21,315 nt of DNA, taken from the NCBI GenBank assembly GCA_046542915.1, contig JBKHAI010000010.1:1-21315 (forward strand), given 5' to 3'. The position numbers and the translations under genes were made by a program. How positions within the stretch are numbered: position 1 is the first letter of the stretch; every line of letters begins with the position of its first letter. The DNA is from SKVL01 sp046542915 (lineage in GTDB: Bacteria > Patescibacteriota > Minisyncoccia > Phycocordibacterales > CSBR16-193). Under the pieces are notes generated by a model. That model searched no databases, had not been told where the DNA came from, and saw nothing but the letters and a program-made list of their open reading frames with translations. This document shows, piece after piece, positions 5,972 to 13,067 of the stretch.

Positions 5972-6883
5972 TTATTTTACCTGATCCATTTTTTCTCTTA
6001 AGAAATACTCAACTTGCTCAGATATCTTTTCCGTATCTTCCGGGTGGAACCAAATGATCCGTCCGTCTTTCTTGAACCACGTCCGTTGTCTTTTTACATA
6101 TTGCCAGCTGGCGGTCTTTATACCTTGGATCATTTCGGGTTTACTGATCTCTCCCTTGAGAAAAAGTCCCAAAAAACGATACTCAAGTCCCAACTGCTCC
6201 ATTCTCGCAAAAGAAAGACCACGCTCGTTAAGTTCTCGAGCTTCTTCCACCATTCCCGCTTCCAGCCGCCTTAGCAGTCTGGTCTCTATGGCGTCCTTGA
6301 TATCTTCCGTTGGCAGGTCAAGTCCTATGACCAGTTTTTCATAAGGAGAACCTTTTTTTGTAACTTTAGGAACCGAACCGAAGTATCTAACGATCTCTAG
6401 CGCCCTAATAACCCGCTGTTTATTCTTAGGGTCAACTTCCTCAGCTCGTTTGGGGTCTTTTTGTTTCAATTCATCAAAAAGTACCGCCGGGTCTTCCTCC
6501 TGGCATTTTTTGCGGAATTCGCTGTTCGGTGGAACTTCCGGGAACTCCAGGTTATCCAAAAGAGCGGAGATATAAAAACCGGTTCCGCCGCAGACTATGG
6601 GAAGGTTTTCTCGTTTTTTTATAGCTTTGATGACCTTTTCGGCCTCTCTTTTATAGTCTTGAACCGTGAACTCTTCTTGAGGGTCGGCGACATCAAGCAT
6701 ATGATGAGGAACTCCCTGCATCTCTTCTTCAGTTATTTTTCCGGTCCCGAGATCCAAACCTTTGTATACTTGTCTGGAGTCGGCGGAGACCACTTCGCCG
6801 GCAAATCTGAGTGCTATCTCTACGGCGACGTCACTTTTTCCGGAAGAGGTCGGTCCGACTACTGCGATAAGGGGTGTTTTCAT
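5972..6883 (-). CDS. miaA: tRNA dimethylallyltransferase MiaA
   Basis: MiaA transfers a dimethylallyl group to N6 of A37 in tRNAs that read codons starting with U. The 303-aa protein has the usual length. It shows the P-loop GPTSSGKS (10-17), the conserved SADSRQVYKGLDLGTGK block beginning at residue 33 (D35 is the catalytic Asp), GVPHHMLDV, GGTGFYISALLD and NKQRVIRALEI. The tRNA-Trp in this window has the A36-A37-A38 recognition run. The start ATG lies 9 nt after an extended -10 box (TGT-TATAAT), giving at most a very short leader. It is first in the operon with the 131-aa membrane protein and the Clp-like ATPase. Confidence 0.97.
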   Translation of the reverse strand: MKTPLIAVVGPTSSGKSDVAVEIALRFAGEVVSADSRQVYKGLDLGTGKITEEEMQGVPHHMLDVADPQEEFTVQDYKREAEKVIKAIKKRENLPIVCGGTGFYISALLDNLEFPEVPPNSEFRKKCQEEDPAVLFDELKQKDPKRAEEVDPKNKQRVIRALEIVRYFGSVPKVTKKGSPYEKLVIGLDLPTEDIKDAIETRLLRRLEAGMVEEARELNERGLSFARMEQLGLEYRFLGLFLKGEISKPEMIQGIKTASWQYVKRQRTWFKKDGRIIWFHPEDTEKISEQVEYFLREKMDQVK

Positions 6884-6892
6884 AATAAAGAA

Positions 6893-6901
6893 ATTATAAC
6901 A
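6893..6901 (-). promoter_or_regulatory. Extended -10 promoter of the miaA operon
   Basis: On the minus strand TGT (6901-6899) precedes consensus TATAAT (6898-6893). The ATG at 6883 is 9 nt downstream, so the leader should be only a few nucleotides. Confidence 0.7.
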
Positions 6902-6968
6902 TTTTTAATTAGCGAAAGACCATATTAATGTGTACGTTTCGGAAATTTATAAAATAAGAAGTAAAACG

Positions 6969-6998
6969 AAAGGCGCTTAAATTACTTTAAGCGCCTTT
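6969..6998 (-). terminator. Hairpin terminator downstream of the 73-aa gene
   Basis: A perfect 13-bp stem, AAAGGCGCTTAAA (6969-6981) with TTTAAGCGCCTTT (6986-6998), has a 4-nt loop. Read on the minus strand it is followed by CGTTTTACTT, a moderate T tract. It lies about 60 nt after the stop codon of the 73-aa gene and separates it from miaA. Confidence 0.7.
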
Positions 6999-7060
6999 GG
7001 ATAAAAGCGACGAGAGGCAAACGCATTGAAATGCTCAAAAGCGGGAGAGAAGCACTTGGA

Positions 7061-7282
7061 TCACCGAGAGCTACAAACATAAAAAAATTCTTCTTCGTGG
7101 TGGGTGTACCTTTCTTTTAGATCTTCAAATTGTTGTTTTGTCATACCGACATCTTCCGGTAGGAGTCCTCCTATCGTCATCTCTGCTTGTAAGTTTTCAA
7201 AATACCGATTACCGTCAATAAATACCGGTTTCAGTAACAATAATCTCGCCCAAAGTTTCGCTCTTAGTATGCTTCTTTCCAT
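7061..7282 (-). CDS. Small orphan protein, 73 aa, with strong Shine-Dalgarno
   Basis: I do not recognise this protein. It begins MERSILRAKLWARLLLLKPV, with a basic amphipathic N-terminus, and then is mixed and acidic (PEDVGMTKQQFEDLKERYTHHEEEFFYV). It ends in a single TGA. There is no clear TM segment; residues 10-21 are hydrophobic but too short. Evidence that it is real: AGGAGG (7293-7288) lies 5 nt before the ATG, a TGC-TAGTAT extended -10 box sits upstream, and a perfect hairpin follows. It is divergent from parB across 160 nt. It is the only gene here with a classical ribosome binding site, so it may be translated strongly or controlled differently. Confidence 0.7.
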   Translation of the reverse strand: MERSILRAKLWARLLLLKPVFIDGNRYFENLQAEMTIGGLLPEDVGMTKQQFEDLKERYTHHEEEFFYVCSSR

Positions 7283-7287
7283 TTTCT

Positions 7288-7293
7288 CCTCCT
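7288..7293 (-). promoter_or_regulatory. Shine-Dalgarno of the 73-aa gene
   Basis: Minus strand AGGAGG, 5 nt before the ATG at 7282, within AAAGGAGGAGAAA. It fixes the start codon and is the only strong ribosome binding site I see in the window. Confidence 0.85.
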
Positions 7294-7307
7294 TTCTATA
7301 TTTAAAT

Positions 7308-7317
7308 GTTCATGAAC
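7308..7317. repeat. 10-bp palindrome in the leader of the 73-aa gene
   Basis: GTTCATGAAC is a perfect dyad located just downstream of the predicted transcription start (near 7324) of the 73-aa gene. It could be an operator, but a palindrome this short may be chance. Confidence 0.3.
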
Positions 7318-7330
7318 TTTTCTATTGGTC

Positions 7331-7339
7331 ATACTAGCA
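7331..7339 (-). promoter_or_regulatory. Extended -10 promoter of the 73-aa gene
   Basis: The minus strand reads TGC (7339-7337) then TAGTAT (7336-7331), inside CTATGCTAGTAT, a 12-mer repeated exactly in front of ybaK at 13049-13060. The predicted start near 7324 gives a leader of about 42 nt containing the AGGAGG. Confidence 0.6.
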
Positions 7340-7396
7340 TAGTTTTATCACTACTTTCTATAGAGAAATATTCACATTTAATTAGCTTCCACTTTG

Positions 7397-7405
7397 TGTT
7401 ACAAT
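7397..7405 (+). promoter_or_regulatory. Extended -10 promoter of parB
   Basis: TGT (7397-7399) followed by TACAAT (7400-7405). The start is predicted near 7412, leaving a leader of about 30 nt before the ATG at 7443. An in-frame TAG at 7431 rules out an upstream start. Confidence 0.55.
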
Positions 7406-7442
7406 TTTTTGTACTGAGAGGTTACTTAAGTAGTTTTTTAAA

Positions 7443-9149
7443 ATGTCATATTTTCACCAAGATTCGATCTTCTGGATTGAGGTTGATAAGATACGTCCCA
7501 ATCCTTTTCAACCTCGTCGAGAATTTAATGAGGAGGAGTTACAGAGTTTAGCTAATTCCATTCGTCAGTACGGCGTGTTGCAAGCGCTGGTTGTTACTCG
7601 TCAGGAAATATTAAAAGATGACGGAGGTCTTTCCGTTGAGTATGAGTTAATATCCGGAGAAAGACGTCTGCGGGCTTCCAAGTTGGCCGGTGTTAAAGAA
7701 GTTCCGGTTTTAATAAGAAGCGGCGAGGAGAATGACCTGATGAAGCTGGAGCTTGCTATTATAGAGAACCTGCAAAGAGAAGATCTGAACGTCGTGGAAA
7801 GAGCTCGAGCCTTTGAGAAACTGGCTGAAAAATTCTCCCTCAGTAAAGCCGAAGTGGCCAGAAAAGTCGGGAAAAGCCGGGAATATGTCAGCAACACTAT
7901 GAGAGTGTTGTCGTTGCCTAAGGATATCCTGGATGCTTTAAGCTCCGGTAAGATCTCCGAAGGTCACGCCAGACCGCTTTTGATGCTTGTTGATCATCCC
8001 GAGGAACAGAACACACTTTTTAAAGAAATACTATACAAGAAGATATCCGTCAGGGAGGCAGAAAGAATAGCCAAAAAGGTCGCCAAGGAGAGAATTCGCA
8101 AACCGGGGGTCATTAAACCGGAAATAGAAGAATTGGAAAAAGAATTCACCAATTCATTAGGGACAAGGGTTAATATAGTGGCCAAAGAAGTGGGGGGCAA
8201 AATATCAATAGACTATTTCTCGGAAGAGGATCTGCATTCCCTTTTGGAGATACTGAAACTTTATAAAAAAGAGGGTAAAGCTCCGATGCTGGAGAACTTC
8301 CTGAATAAAGCGGAGCAGAGCGAAAAACAGGATCAAAGCGATGATCTAGAGGCATCTTCGGAAGAACCGGTTTCCTCTGAAAATGAAAGTGTGGTGATAG
8401 AAGAAGAGACGGTCTCTTATGCGGAGGAAAGTGTAGCTTTCGAAAGAGGGAGTTTTTCTCCCGAGGTGAGCGGCGAAGTTAAGCAAGAAGATCAAGAGCC
8501 GGACCTTTCAAATGATCTCAATAATGCCTTGGATAATTTACCGGAAGAACCTGAGAATGAAGACCGAGATCATTCTTATCAAAACACGGAGAACTTCAAA
8601 GATGAGACGACCTCCGCCGCCTCATACATTGATCCGGAAAGGGAAAGTTCAGGAACTGAGTATGTTGCTCCTTTGAATACGGAGTTCGGAACAGAAAAGG
8701 ATCGGGATGAGGTGTCGGAAAAAAGACCGGAAGGAGAACCTATTAGGCCCGTGGCGAACAGTACTGAAGATCTCTTAAAAGAGGAGCATCTGAATGATCA
8801 TAAAGAACCCGAACCGGCCGGTACTTATACTCCGGATCAACCGGAAGTAGATGAGACCTTGAACCGGCAGCAAGATGAAAGTTTCACAGATACATTTACG
8901 GGATCAGAGTATCAGGAAAAGGATCCAACTGATACCGCTTTGACCGAAGAATGGCCGAAAGAAGAAGCGGTAGCTAATTCTTATACCGAACCTGATGAAA
9001 AGAAAACCGATGATGTAGAACAAGAGAACCCCTTGGACGGAGCTGCAGACCTGGAAAATCCTCCGGAGATCAAAGAAAAGGAAGAAAATACTGAAAAAGA
9101 TGATCCTGATAATGATGATCTCTATTCGGTAAGGAACTTTACCATATAA
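7443..9149 (+). CDS. parB: ParB/Spo0J-family chromosome partition protein with long acidic tail
   Basis: ParB loads at parS sites near the origin and slides as a CTP-dependent clamp, giving ParA its cargo. Residues 1-120 form the ParB/Srx domain: IRPNPFQPR (17-25), GERRLRA (72-78) and IIENLQREDL (106-115) are the conserved boxes of the CTP site. A helix-turn-helix follows (LSKAEVARKVGKSREYVSNTMRVLSLP, about 133-159). Residues about 251-275 (GGKISIDYFSEEDLHSLLEILKLY) resemble the C-terminal dimerisation segment that normally ends the protein. Here about 280 further residues (290-568) follow, rich in Glu, Asp, Ser, Pro and Thr and presumably disordered, ending DDLYSVRNFTI. Typical ParB is about 280-300 aa. 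No parA and no parS-like palindrome are seen in the window. Confidence 0.93.
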   Translation: MSYFHQDSIFWIEVDKIRPNPFQPRREFNEEELQSLANSIRQYGVLQALVVTRQEILKDDGGLSVEYELISGERRLRASKLAGVKEVPVLIRSGEENDLMKLELAIIENLQREDLNVVERARAFEKLAEKFSLSKAEVARKVGKSREYVSNTMRVLSLPKDILDALSSGKISEGHARPLLMLVDHPEEQNTLFKEILYKKISVREAERIAKKVAKERIRKPGVIKPEIEELEKEFTNSLGTRVNIVAKEVGGKISIDYFSEEDLHSLLEILKLYKKEGKAPMLENFLNKAEQSEKQDQSDDLEASSEEPVSSENESVVIEEETVSYAEESVAFERGSFSPEVSGEVKQEDQEPDLSNDLNNALDNLPEEPENEDRDHSYQNTENFKDETTSAASYIDPERESSGTEYVAPLNTEFGTEKDRDEVSEKRPEGEPIRPVANSTEDLLKEEHLNDHKEPEPAGTYTPDQPEVDETLNRQQDESFTDTFTGSEYQEKDPTDTALTEEWPKEEAVANSYTEPDEKKTDDVEQENPLDGAADLENPPEIKEKEENTEKDDPDNDDLYSVRNFTI

Positions 9150-9190
9150 AAGCTCCGGTATTTTTTTGCTAACTAGAGTAGCTAACGATT
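9150..9190. other. Short gap between convergent parB and relA/spoT
   Basis: These 41 nt contain a T run (9160-9166) read on the + strand after parB, preceded only by a weak possible stem (TACC with GGTA). It may terminate parB transcription. On the + strand the T run leads into TGCTAACTA, a poor -10 match with no gene behind it. Confidence 0.35.
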
Positions 9191-10723
9191 TTATAGATAC
9201 ATCTTGGAGTCCTGTTTATCTTTGCTTATGGCGGAACGGATCTTTCTTTGTGCCAGTGAAGTTTTGGCATGTCTTAGCCATTTTTCAGTAGGTTTGCTGG
9301 AAGATCTGGTCTGTATCTCGACGGTGTCGCCGTTTTGGAGTGGTTTATCCAAAGATACCATCTTATTATTTACCTTGGCCCCGAAGGTTTTGTCACCGAT
9401 GTCGGAGTGAACCGCATAGGCGAAATCTATGGGGGAGGCATCTTTGGGAAGGTCTATAACATCGCCGTTGGGTGTAAATACGAAAATTCTGTGTTCAAAA
9501 AGATCACCTTTGAGGGAATCAACAAATTCGGAAGTGTCATTGACCATAGTGTCATTTTCTAAAAGTTCTTTTAACCAGTGGGGAACTTTGTTGTCGGTCT
9601 GAACTGTTTTGTCGTTATTGTCGTTACCATTCGCCTTTACCCAACTGAAAGGCATCAGTCGGGTTATCCAATTCCTGTTGTCCTCTATGGACCCTCCTTT
9701 TTTATATGAGATATGAGAAGCTATTCCGTATTCGGCTTCGTTGTGCATCTCTTCGGTTTTTATTTGCACCTCGGTAATGGCGCCGTTGCCGGTAAAGACG
9801 GTAGTATGCAAACTGCGGTAGCCGTTGGGTTTCTGGAAGGAGATATAATCTTTTATCCTTTTAGGCATAGGACGCCAGTTGCCGTGAATGATACCCAGCA
9901 CGTTATAGCAATCACTTACGGTGGGAACTATGACCCTTATGGCTAAAATATCATAGATCTTATTAATATCCTTTTCCTTGCGTAGATATTTAAGGTAAAG
10001 ACTGTAGAGCCCCTTGATGCGGTAGTCGGTTTTTATCAGTTTTACGTTTTGTTTAACCAGTTCTTTGACCAGTGATTTATGGAATTTTTTTAGATTTTCC
10101 TCACGTTCGGATCGTTCCTTCTCAAAGATCTCTTTGATCTCTTTATATTCCTCGGGGTAAACATAAGGAAAAGCACTGTCTTCAAGCTCTCGGTGTATCC
10201 TCTGGATACCCAGACGGTAGGCGATCGGGGCATATATATCCAGGGTCTCTTTGGCGATCCTGGCCTGCTTCTTCTCGGGAACATGCTCTAAGGTTCTGAT
10301 ATTGTGCAGACGGTCCGCCAAGCGTATGATTATGACCCTGATGTCTTGAGCGGTGGCGACGAAGAGCTTACGAAGACTTTCATTGTGGCGGTCCAGACCG
10401 CGGTAGCGAACCTTTCCCAATTTAGTAACTCCCTCAACTAGAAAAAATATCTCGTCGCCGAACTCGGCCCTTACTTCCTCCGCCTCGGTGTCGGTGTCTT
10501 CTATGGTGTCGTGTAAAAGACCGGCAGCTATGGTGTGAGAGCACATACCAAAATCCGCCAATATCTTGGCGGTCTCAAATACGTGTATAAAGTATGGCTC
10601 TCCGGAGTAGCGAGTATGCCCTTGGTGTGCTTTTTGGGCAAAGTTATAAGCGCGATCTATTAATTCTATATCTGCAGGAGTTGGACTTTTTAGTTTTTCG
10701 GTTATCTCTTTTAAGCTCGGCAT
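9191..10723 (-). CDS. Short RelA/SpoT-type (p)ppGpp synthetase/hydrolase ending after TGS
   Basis: This enzyme makes and probably degrades the alarmone (p)ppGpp. Counting from the ATG at 10723 it has 510 aa. The hydrolase domain keeps its HD signature: H47 (PYFIHVFETA), H71-D72 and E75-D76 (LLHDTIED), and D137/N141 (RLADRLHNIRT). The synthetase domain shows the RIKDYISFQKPNGYRSLHT block (289 onward); its RxKD form is typical of bifunctional Rel/SpoT enzymes. A TGS domain (about 411-472) follows, and the protein then stops about 38 residues later. The helical, zinc-finger and ACT domains that bring full-length Rel (700+ aa) to the ribosome are absent. A longer TTG-start frame reaching 10759 is rejected because that TTG is part of the -35 box. 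Confidence 0.93.
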   Translation of the reverse strand: MPSLKEITEKLKSPTPADIELIDRAYNFAQKAHQGHTRYSGEPYFIHVFETAKILADFGMCSHTIAAGLLHDTIEDTDTEAEEVRAEFGDEIFFLVEGVTKLGKVRYRGLDRHNESLRKLFVATAQDIRVIIIRLADRLHNIRTLEHVPEKKQARIAKETLDIYAPIAYRLGIQRIHRELEDSAFPYVYPEEYKEIKEIFEKERSEREENLKKFHKSLVKELVKQNVKLIKTDYRIKGLYSLYLKYLRKEKDINKIYDILAIRVIVPTVSDCYNVLGIIHGNWRPMPKRIKDYISFQKPNGYRSLHTTVFTGNGAITEVQIKTEEMHNEAEYGIASHISYKKGGSIEDNRNWITRLMPFSWVKANGNDNNDKTVQTDNKVPHWLKELLENDTMVNDTSEFVDSLKGDLFEHRIFVFTPNGDVIDLPKDASPIDFAYAVHSDIGDKTFGAKVNNKMVSLDKPLQNGDTVEIQTRSSSKPTEKWLRHAKTSLAQRKIRSAISKDKQDSKMYL

Positions 10724-10729
10724 TTTGTC

Positions 10730-10759
10730 ATTATAGACATTAAAAAAGGGGTTTGACAA
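10730..10759 (-). promoter_or_regulatory. Strong promoter of relA/spoT
   Basis: Minus-strand TTGTCA (10759-10754) and consensus TATAAT (10735-10730) are 18 bp apart. TATAAT ends 6 nt before the ATG at 10723, so the transcript should be leaderless. The promoter lies in the 54-nt gap after topA and gives this gene expression independent of topA. Confidence 0.85.
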
Positions 10760-10777
10760 GGGGTTGCCTTTTAAAGT

Positions 10778-12973
10778 TTATTTTTCTCCTTTTTTGGTAT
10801 TTTTCTTTGCCGCTTGGCGTTGTTTCTTTTCCTTTAGAAGCTCCAAAGCTCTCTTCATTTCTATGGAATAAACATCATCATCTTTCTTTAGAGAAGCGTA
10901 GACTCCGTTGTGAAAGACATAGGGACCAAATCTTCCCGAGCCTGCTTTGACCGGTTCTTTATCTTTCGGATGCTCTCCCAGGGTTCGGGGCAGGGAAAGA
11001 TACATCTCGGCATCCTCAAGAGAAACCTTTTCCGGATCTTTGCCTGCCGGTAAACTGGCACGTTTCGGTTTCTCTTTCTTGGAGTCGTTCTCTCCCAGTT
11101 GGACATAAGGTCCGTATCTCCCCGTTAAAAGATAAATATTTTCTCCGGTCTCGGTGTGCTCTCCCAAGGGAGTGTCACTGTTTATCTCTTTTCCTTCAAT
11201 TGTCAGTGCCCCGTCGCAATCAGGGAACTTGGCACAGGAGAGGAACTTCCCGCCACGGCCCAGTTTTATGATCATATCTCCACCGCATTTGGGACAACGG
11301 TGCTTTTGATCGGCCTTTCCCAGATTTGTGATCTTCTCCATTGACTCCTTTGATGAGATATCTTTTCTGAACGGTTCGTAGAATTCTTCTAAAATTTCTT
11401 GGTACTTTTTCTCACCATGGGCAATGTTATCCAGATCATCCTCCATCTGTGCCGTGAAAGAATCGTTTATATATTTGTTAAAGTGTTCTTCCAAGAAAGA
11501 GCTTACCACCATTCCGGTGTCGGTCGGTTTTAGCGATTTATTGATCTTCTCTACATACTGTCTGTCTTGCAATGTTTTTATTATGGAAGCATAAGTTGAA
11601 GGTCTTCCGATCCCGCGTTTTTCAAGTTCCTTAACAAGACCGGCTTCCGAATATCGAGACGGGGGTTGGGTTTCTTTCTCTTCCGTGTTGATCTTTAACA
11701 GTTTCAGCGTTTGGTTTATCTCTAGTTTAGGAACCTCGGTATCTTCACTGCGGGCTTCCGGATCGGCCTTTAACCATCCTTCGGAAATGACCCTTTTTCC
11801 GTTTATGTAAAAATAAGGGATGTTGGATCCTTTTATATCAGCTATTATCTTTGTTTGTTTCATCTCGGCATCCTGCATCTGCGAAGCCACTGTTCTTTGC
11901 CATATTAGTTTGTATAGTCTTTTTTGTTCGGGTGTAGTGCCGGCGGTTCTTTTAAGCGCATTGGTCGGTCTGATGGCCTCATGGGCTTCTTGGGCGTTCT
12001 TACTTTTTTTCTTGAATGTCTTTGGAGTATATAAACTACTTCCAAACTCTTTTTCTACAACTTTTTTTATCTGTGCTTGGGCTTGTGAGGACAAAGCGGT
12101 GCTGTCGGTCCTCATATATGTTATAAGGCCTGCTTCGTAAAGGCGTTGGGCAACCGACATGGTCTTGGAAGGGGCAAATCCTAAACGGGAACTGGCGGCC
12201 TGTTGTAAGGTGGAGGTTATAAAAGGCGGACGCGATCTTCTACGGATGTTCTTTTCTTTGATATCAGAGACGAACCATTGGCCGTTTTCGGCTTCTTTGA
12301 CTATTCTGTCCACCTCATCCTTTTCGGTCGGCTCTTTTGAGCATTTAAAGAGGCCGTCTTCTTTCCCTTCAGTTTTCATATCGGCCGTTATCACCCAATA
12401 AGTTTGCGGTATAAAGGCCTCTATTTCCCTTTCTCTTTCCGCCAGTATGCGGAGAGCCGGGGATTGGACCCTACCGGCCGAGAGTCCGTATCTGACCTTT
12501 TTCCATATAAAGGCCGAAAGATCATAGCCGAAGAGCCGGTCCAGTACGCGCCTGGCTTCTTGGGCCTCCTTTAGGTCTTCGTCAATTTTTTTAGGGTGTT
12601 TAAGAGCTTCTTTGACGGCCTCTTCGGTTATCTCGTTAAACACGATACGCTTGGGGTCTTTTAATTCCGCGGCTTCCTTGATATGCCAAGCTATTGATTC
12701 TCCTTCGCGGTCAGGGTCAGTGGCCAGTAGTACTTCATCGGCTTTCTTGGCTTTCTTTTTGATATCCTCCACAACCTTCTTTTTAGCCGGTACTATTTCA
12801 TAAGTTGGCACAAAACCGCCTTCAATATCCACGGCGTTTTTGTTGCTTTTGGGTAGATCTCTGATATGGCCGACCGAAGAGGTTACGGTGTAACCGCTTC
12901 CCAGATATTTGGAAATGGTCTTTTCTTTGGCCGGCGACTCGACGATCACCAGTTTCTTTGGGGAATTTGTCAT
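10778..12973 (-). CDS. topA: DNA topoisomerase I (type IA)
   Basis: TopA relaxes negative supercoils by cutting one strand through a 5'-phosphotyrosine. The 731-aa protein has the TOPRIM start KLVIVESPAKEKTI with E12, and DPDREGE (86-92) for metal binding. The active-site motif is AGLITYMRTDS with Y286. QEAHEAIRPT (about 328-337) and GIGRPSTYA (455-462) are further signatures. The tail holds one C4 zinc ribbon (C560, C563, C580, C586) and then two GRYGPYVQ/GRFGPYV repeats (about 618 and 680), ending in a Lys-rich region. This is the usual bacterial topoisomerase I layout. It is divergent from ybaK across 94 nt. A -35/-10 pair lies only 2 nt before the ATG, which is puzzling for start placement. 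Confidence 0.97.
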   Translation of the reverse strand: MTNSPKKLVIVESPAKEKTISKYLGSGYTVTSSVGHIRDLPKSNKNAVDIEGGFVPTYEIVPAKKKVVEDIKKKAKKADEVLLATDPDREGESIAWHIKEAAELKDPKRIVFNEITEEAVKEALKHPKKIDEDLKEAQEARRVLDRLFGYDLSAFIWKKVRYGLSAGRVQSPALRILAEREREIEAFIPQTYWVITADMKTEGKEDGLFKCSKEPTEKDEVDRIVKEAENGQWFVSDIKEKNIRRRSRPPFITSTLQQAASSRLGFAPSKTMSVAQRLYEAGLITYMRTDSTALSSQAQAQIKKVVEKEFGSSLYTPKTFKKKSKNAQEAHEAIRPTNALKRTAGTTPEQKRLYKLIWQRTVASQMQDAEMKQTKIIADIKGSNIPYFYINGKRVISEGWLKADPEARSEDTEVPKLEINQTLKLLKINTEEKETQPPSRYSEAGLVKELEKRGIGRPSTYASIIKTLQDRQYVEKINKSLKPTDTGMVVSSFLEEHFNKYINDSFTAQMEDDLDNIAHGEKKYQEILEEFYEPFRKDISSKESMEKITNLGKADQKHRCPKCGGDMIIKLGRGGKFLSCAKFPDCDGALTIEGKEINSDTPLGEHTETGENIYLLTGRYGPYVQLGENDSKKEKPKRASLPAGKDPEKVSLEDAEMYLSLPRTLGEHPKDKEPVKAGSGRFGPYVFHNGVYASLKKDDDVYSIEMKRALELLKEKKQRQAAKKNTKKGEK

Positions 12974-12975
12974 AT

Positions 12976-13004
12976 TCTATACATTACTACTACAAGGATA
13001 ACAA
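12976..13004 (-). promoter_or_regulatory. Candidate promoter of topA
   Basis: Minus-strand TTGTTA (13004-12999) and TATAGA (12981-12976) are spaced 17 bp. The -10 ends only 2 nt before the ATG, so a standard start point would fall just inside the coding sequence. Either initiation is closer than usual or another promoter upstream is used. Confidence 0.4.
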
Positions 13005-13051
13005 TTTTGCAAATTCCACAGGTTGGAGCGTTTTTTATTTTTACTCCTCTA

Positions 13052-13060
13052 TGCTAGTAT
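13052..13060 (+). promoter_or_regulatory. Extended -10 promoter of ybaK
   Basis: TGC (13052-13054) plus TAGTAT (13055-13060) ends 7 nt before the ATG at 13068, predicting a leaderless mRNA. The surrounding CTATGCTAGTAT is identical to the box in front of the 73-aa gene. Confidence 0.6.
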
Positions 13061-13067
13061 CACTCTT

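Noticed and set aside
6461..6928. 155-aa + strand frame opposite miaA
   Set aside because: It is antisense to conserved MiaA motifs and its translation has no recognisable domain.
7283..7442. Search for parS sites near parB
   Set aside because: No match close to TGTTTCACGTGAAACA was found in this gap or elsewhere by eye; GTTCATGAAC at 7308-7317 is a dyad but not parS-like enough.
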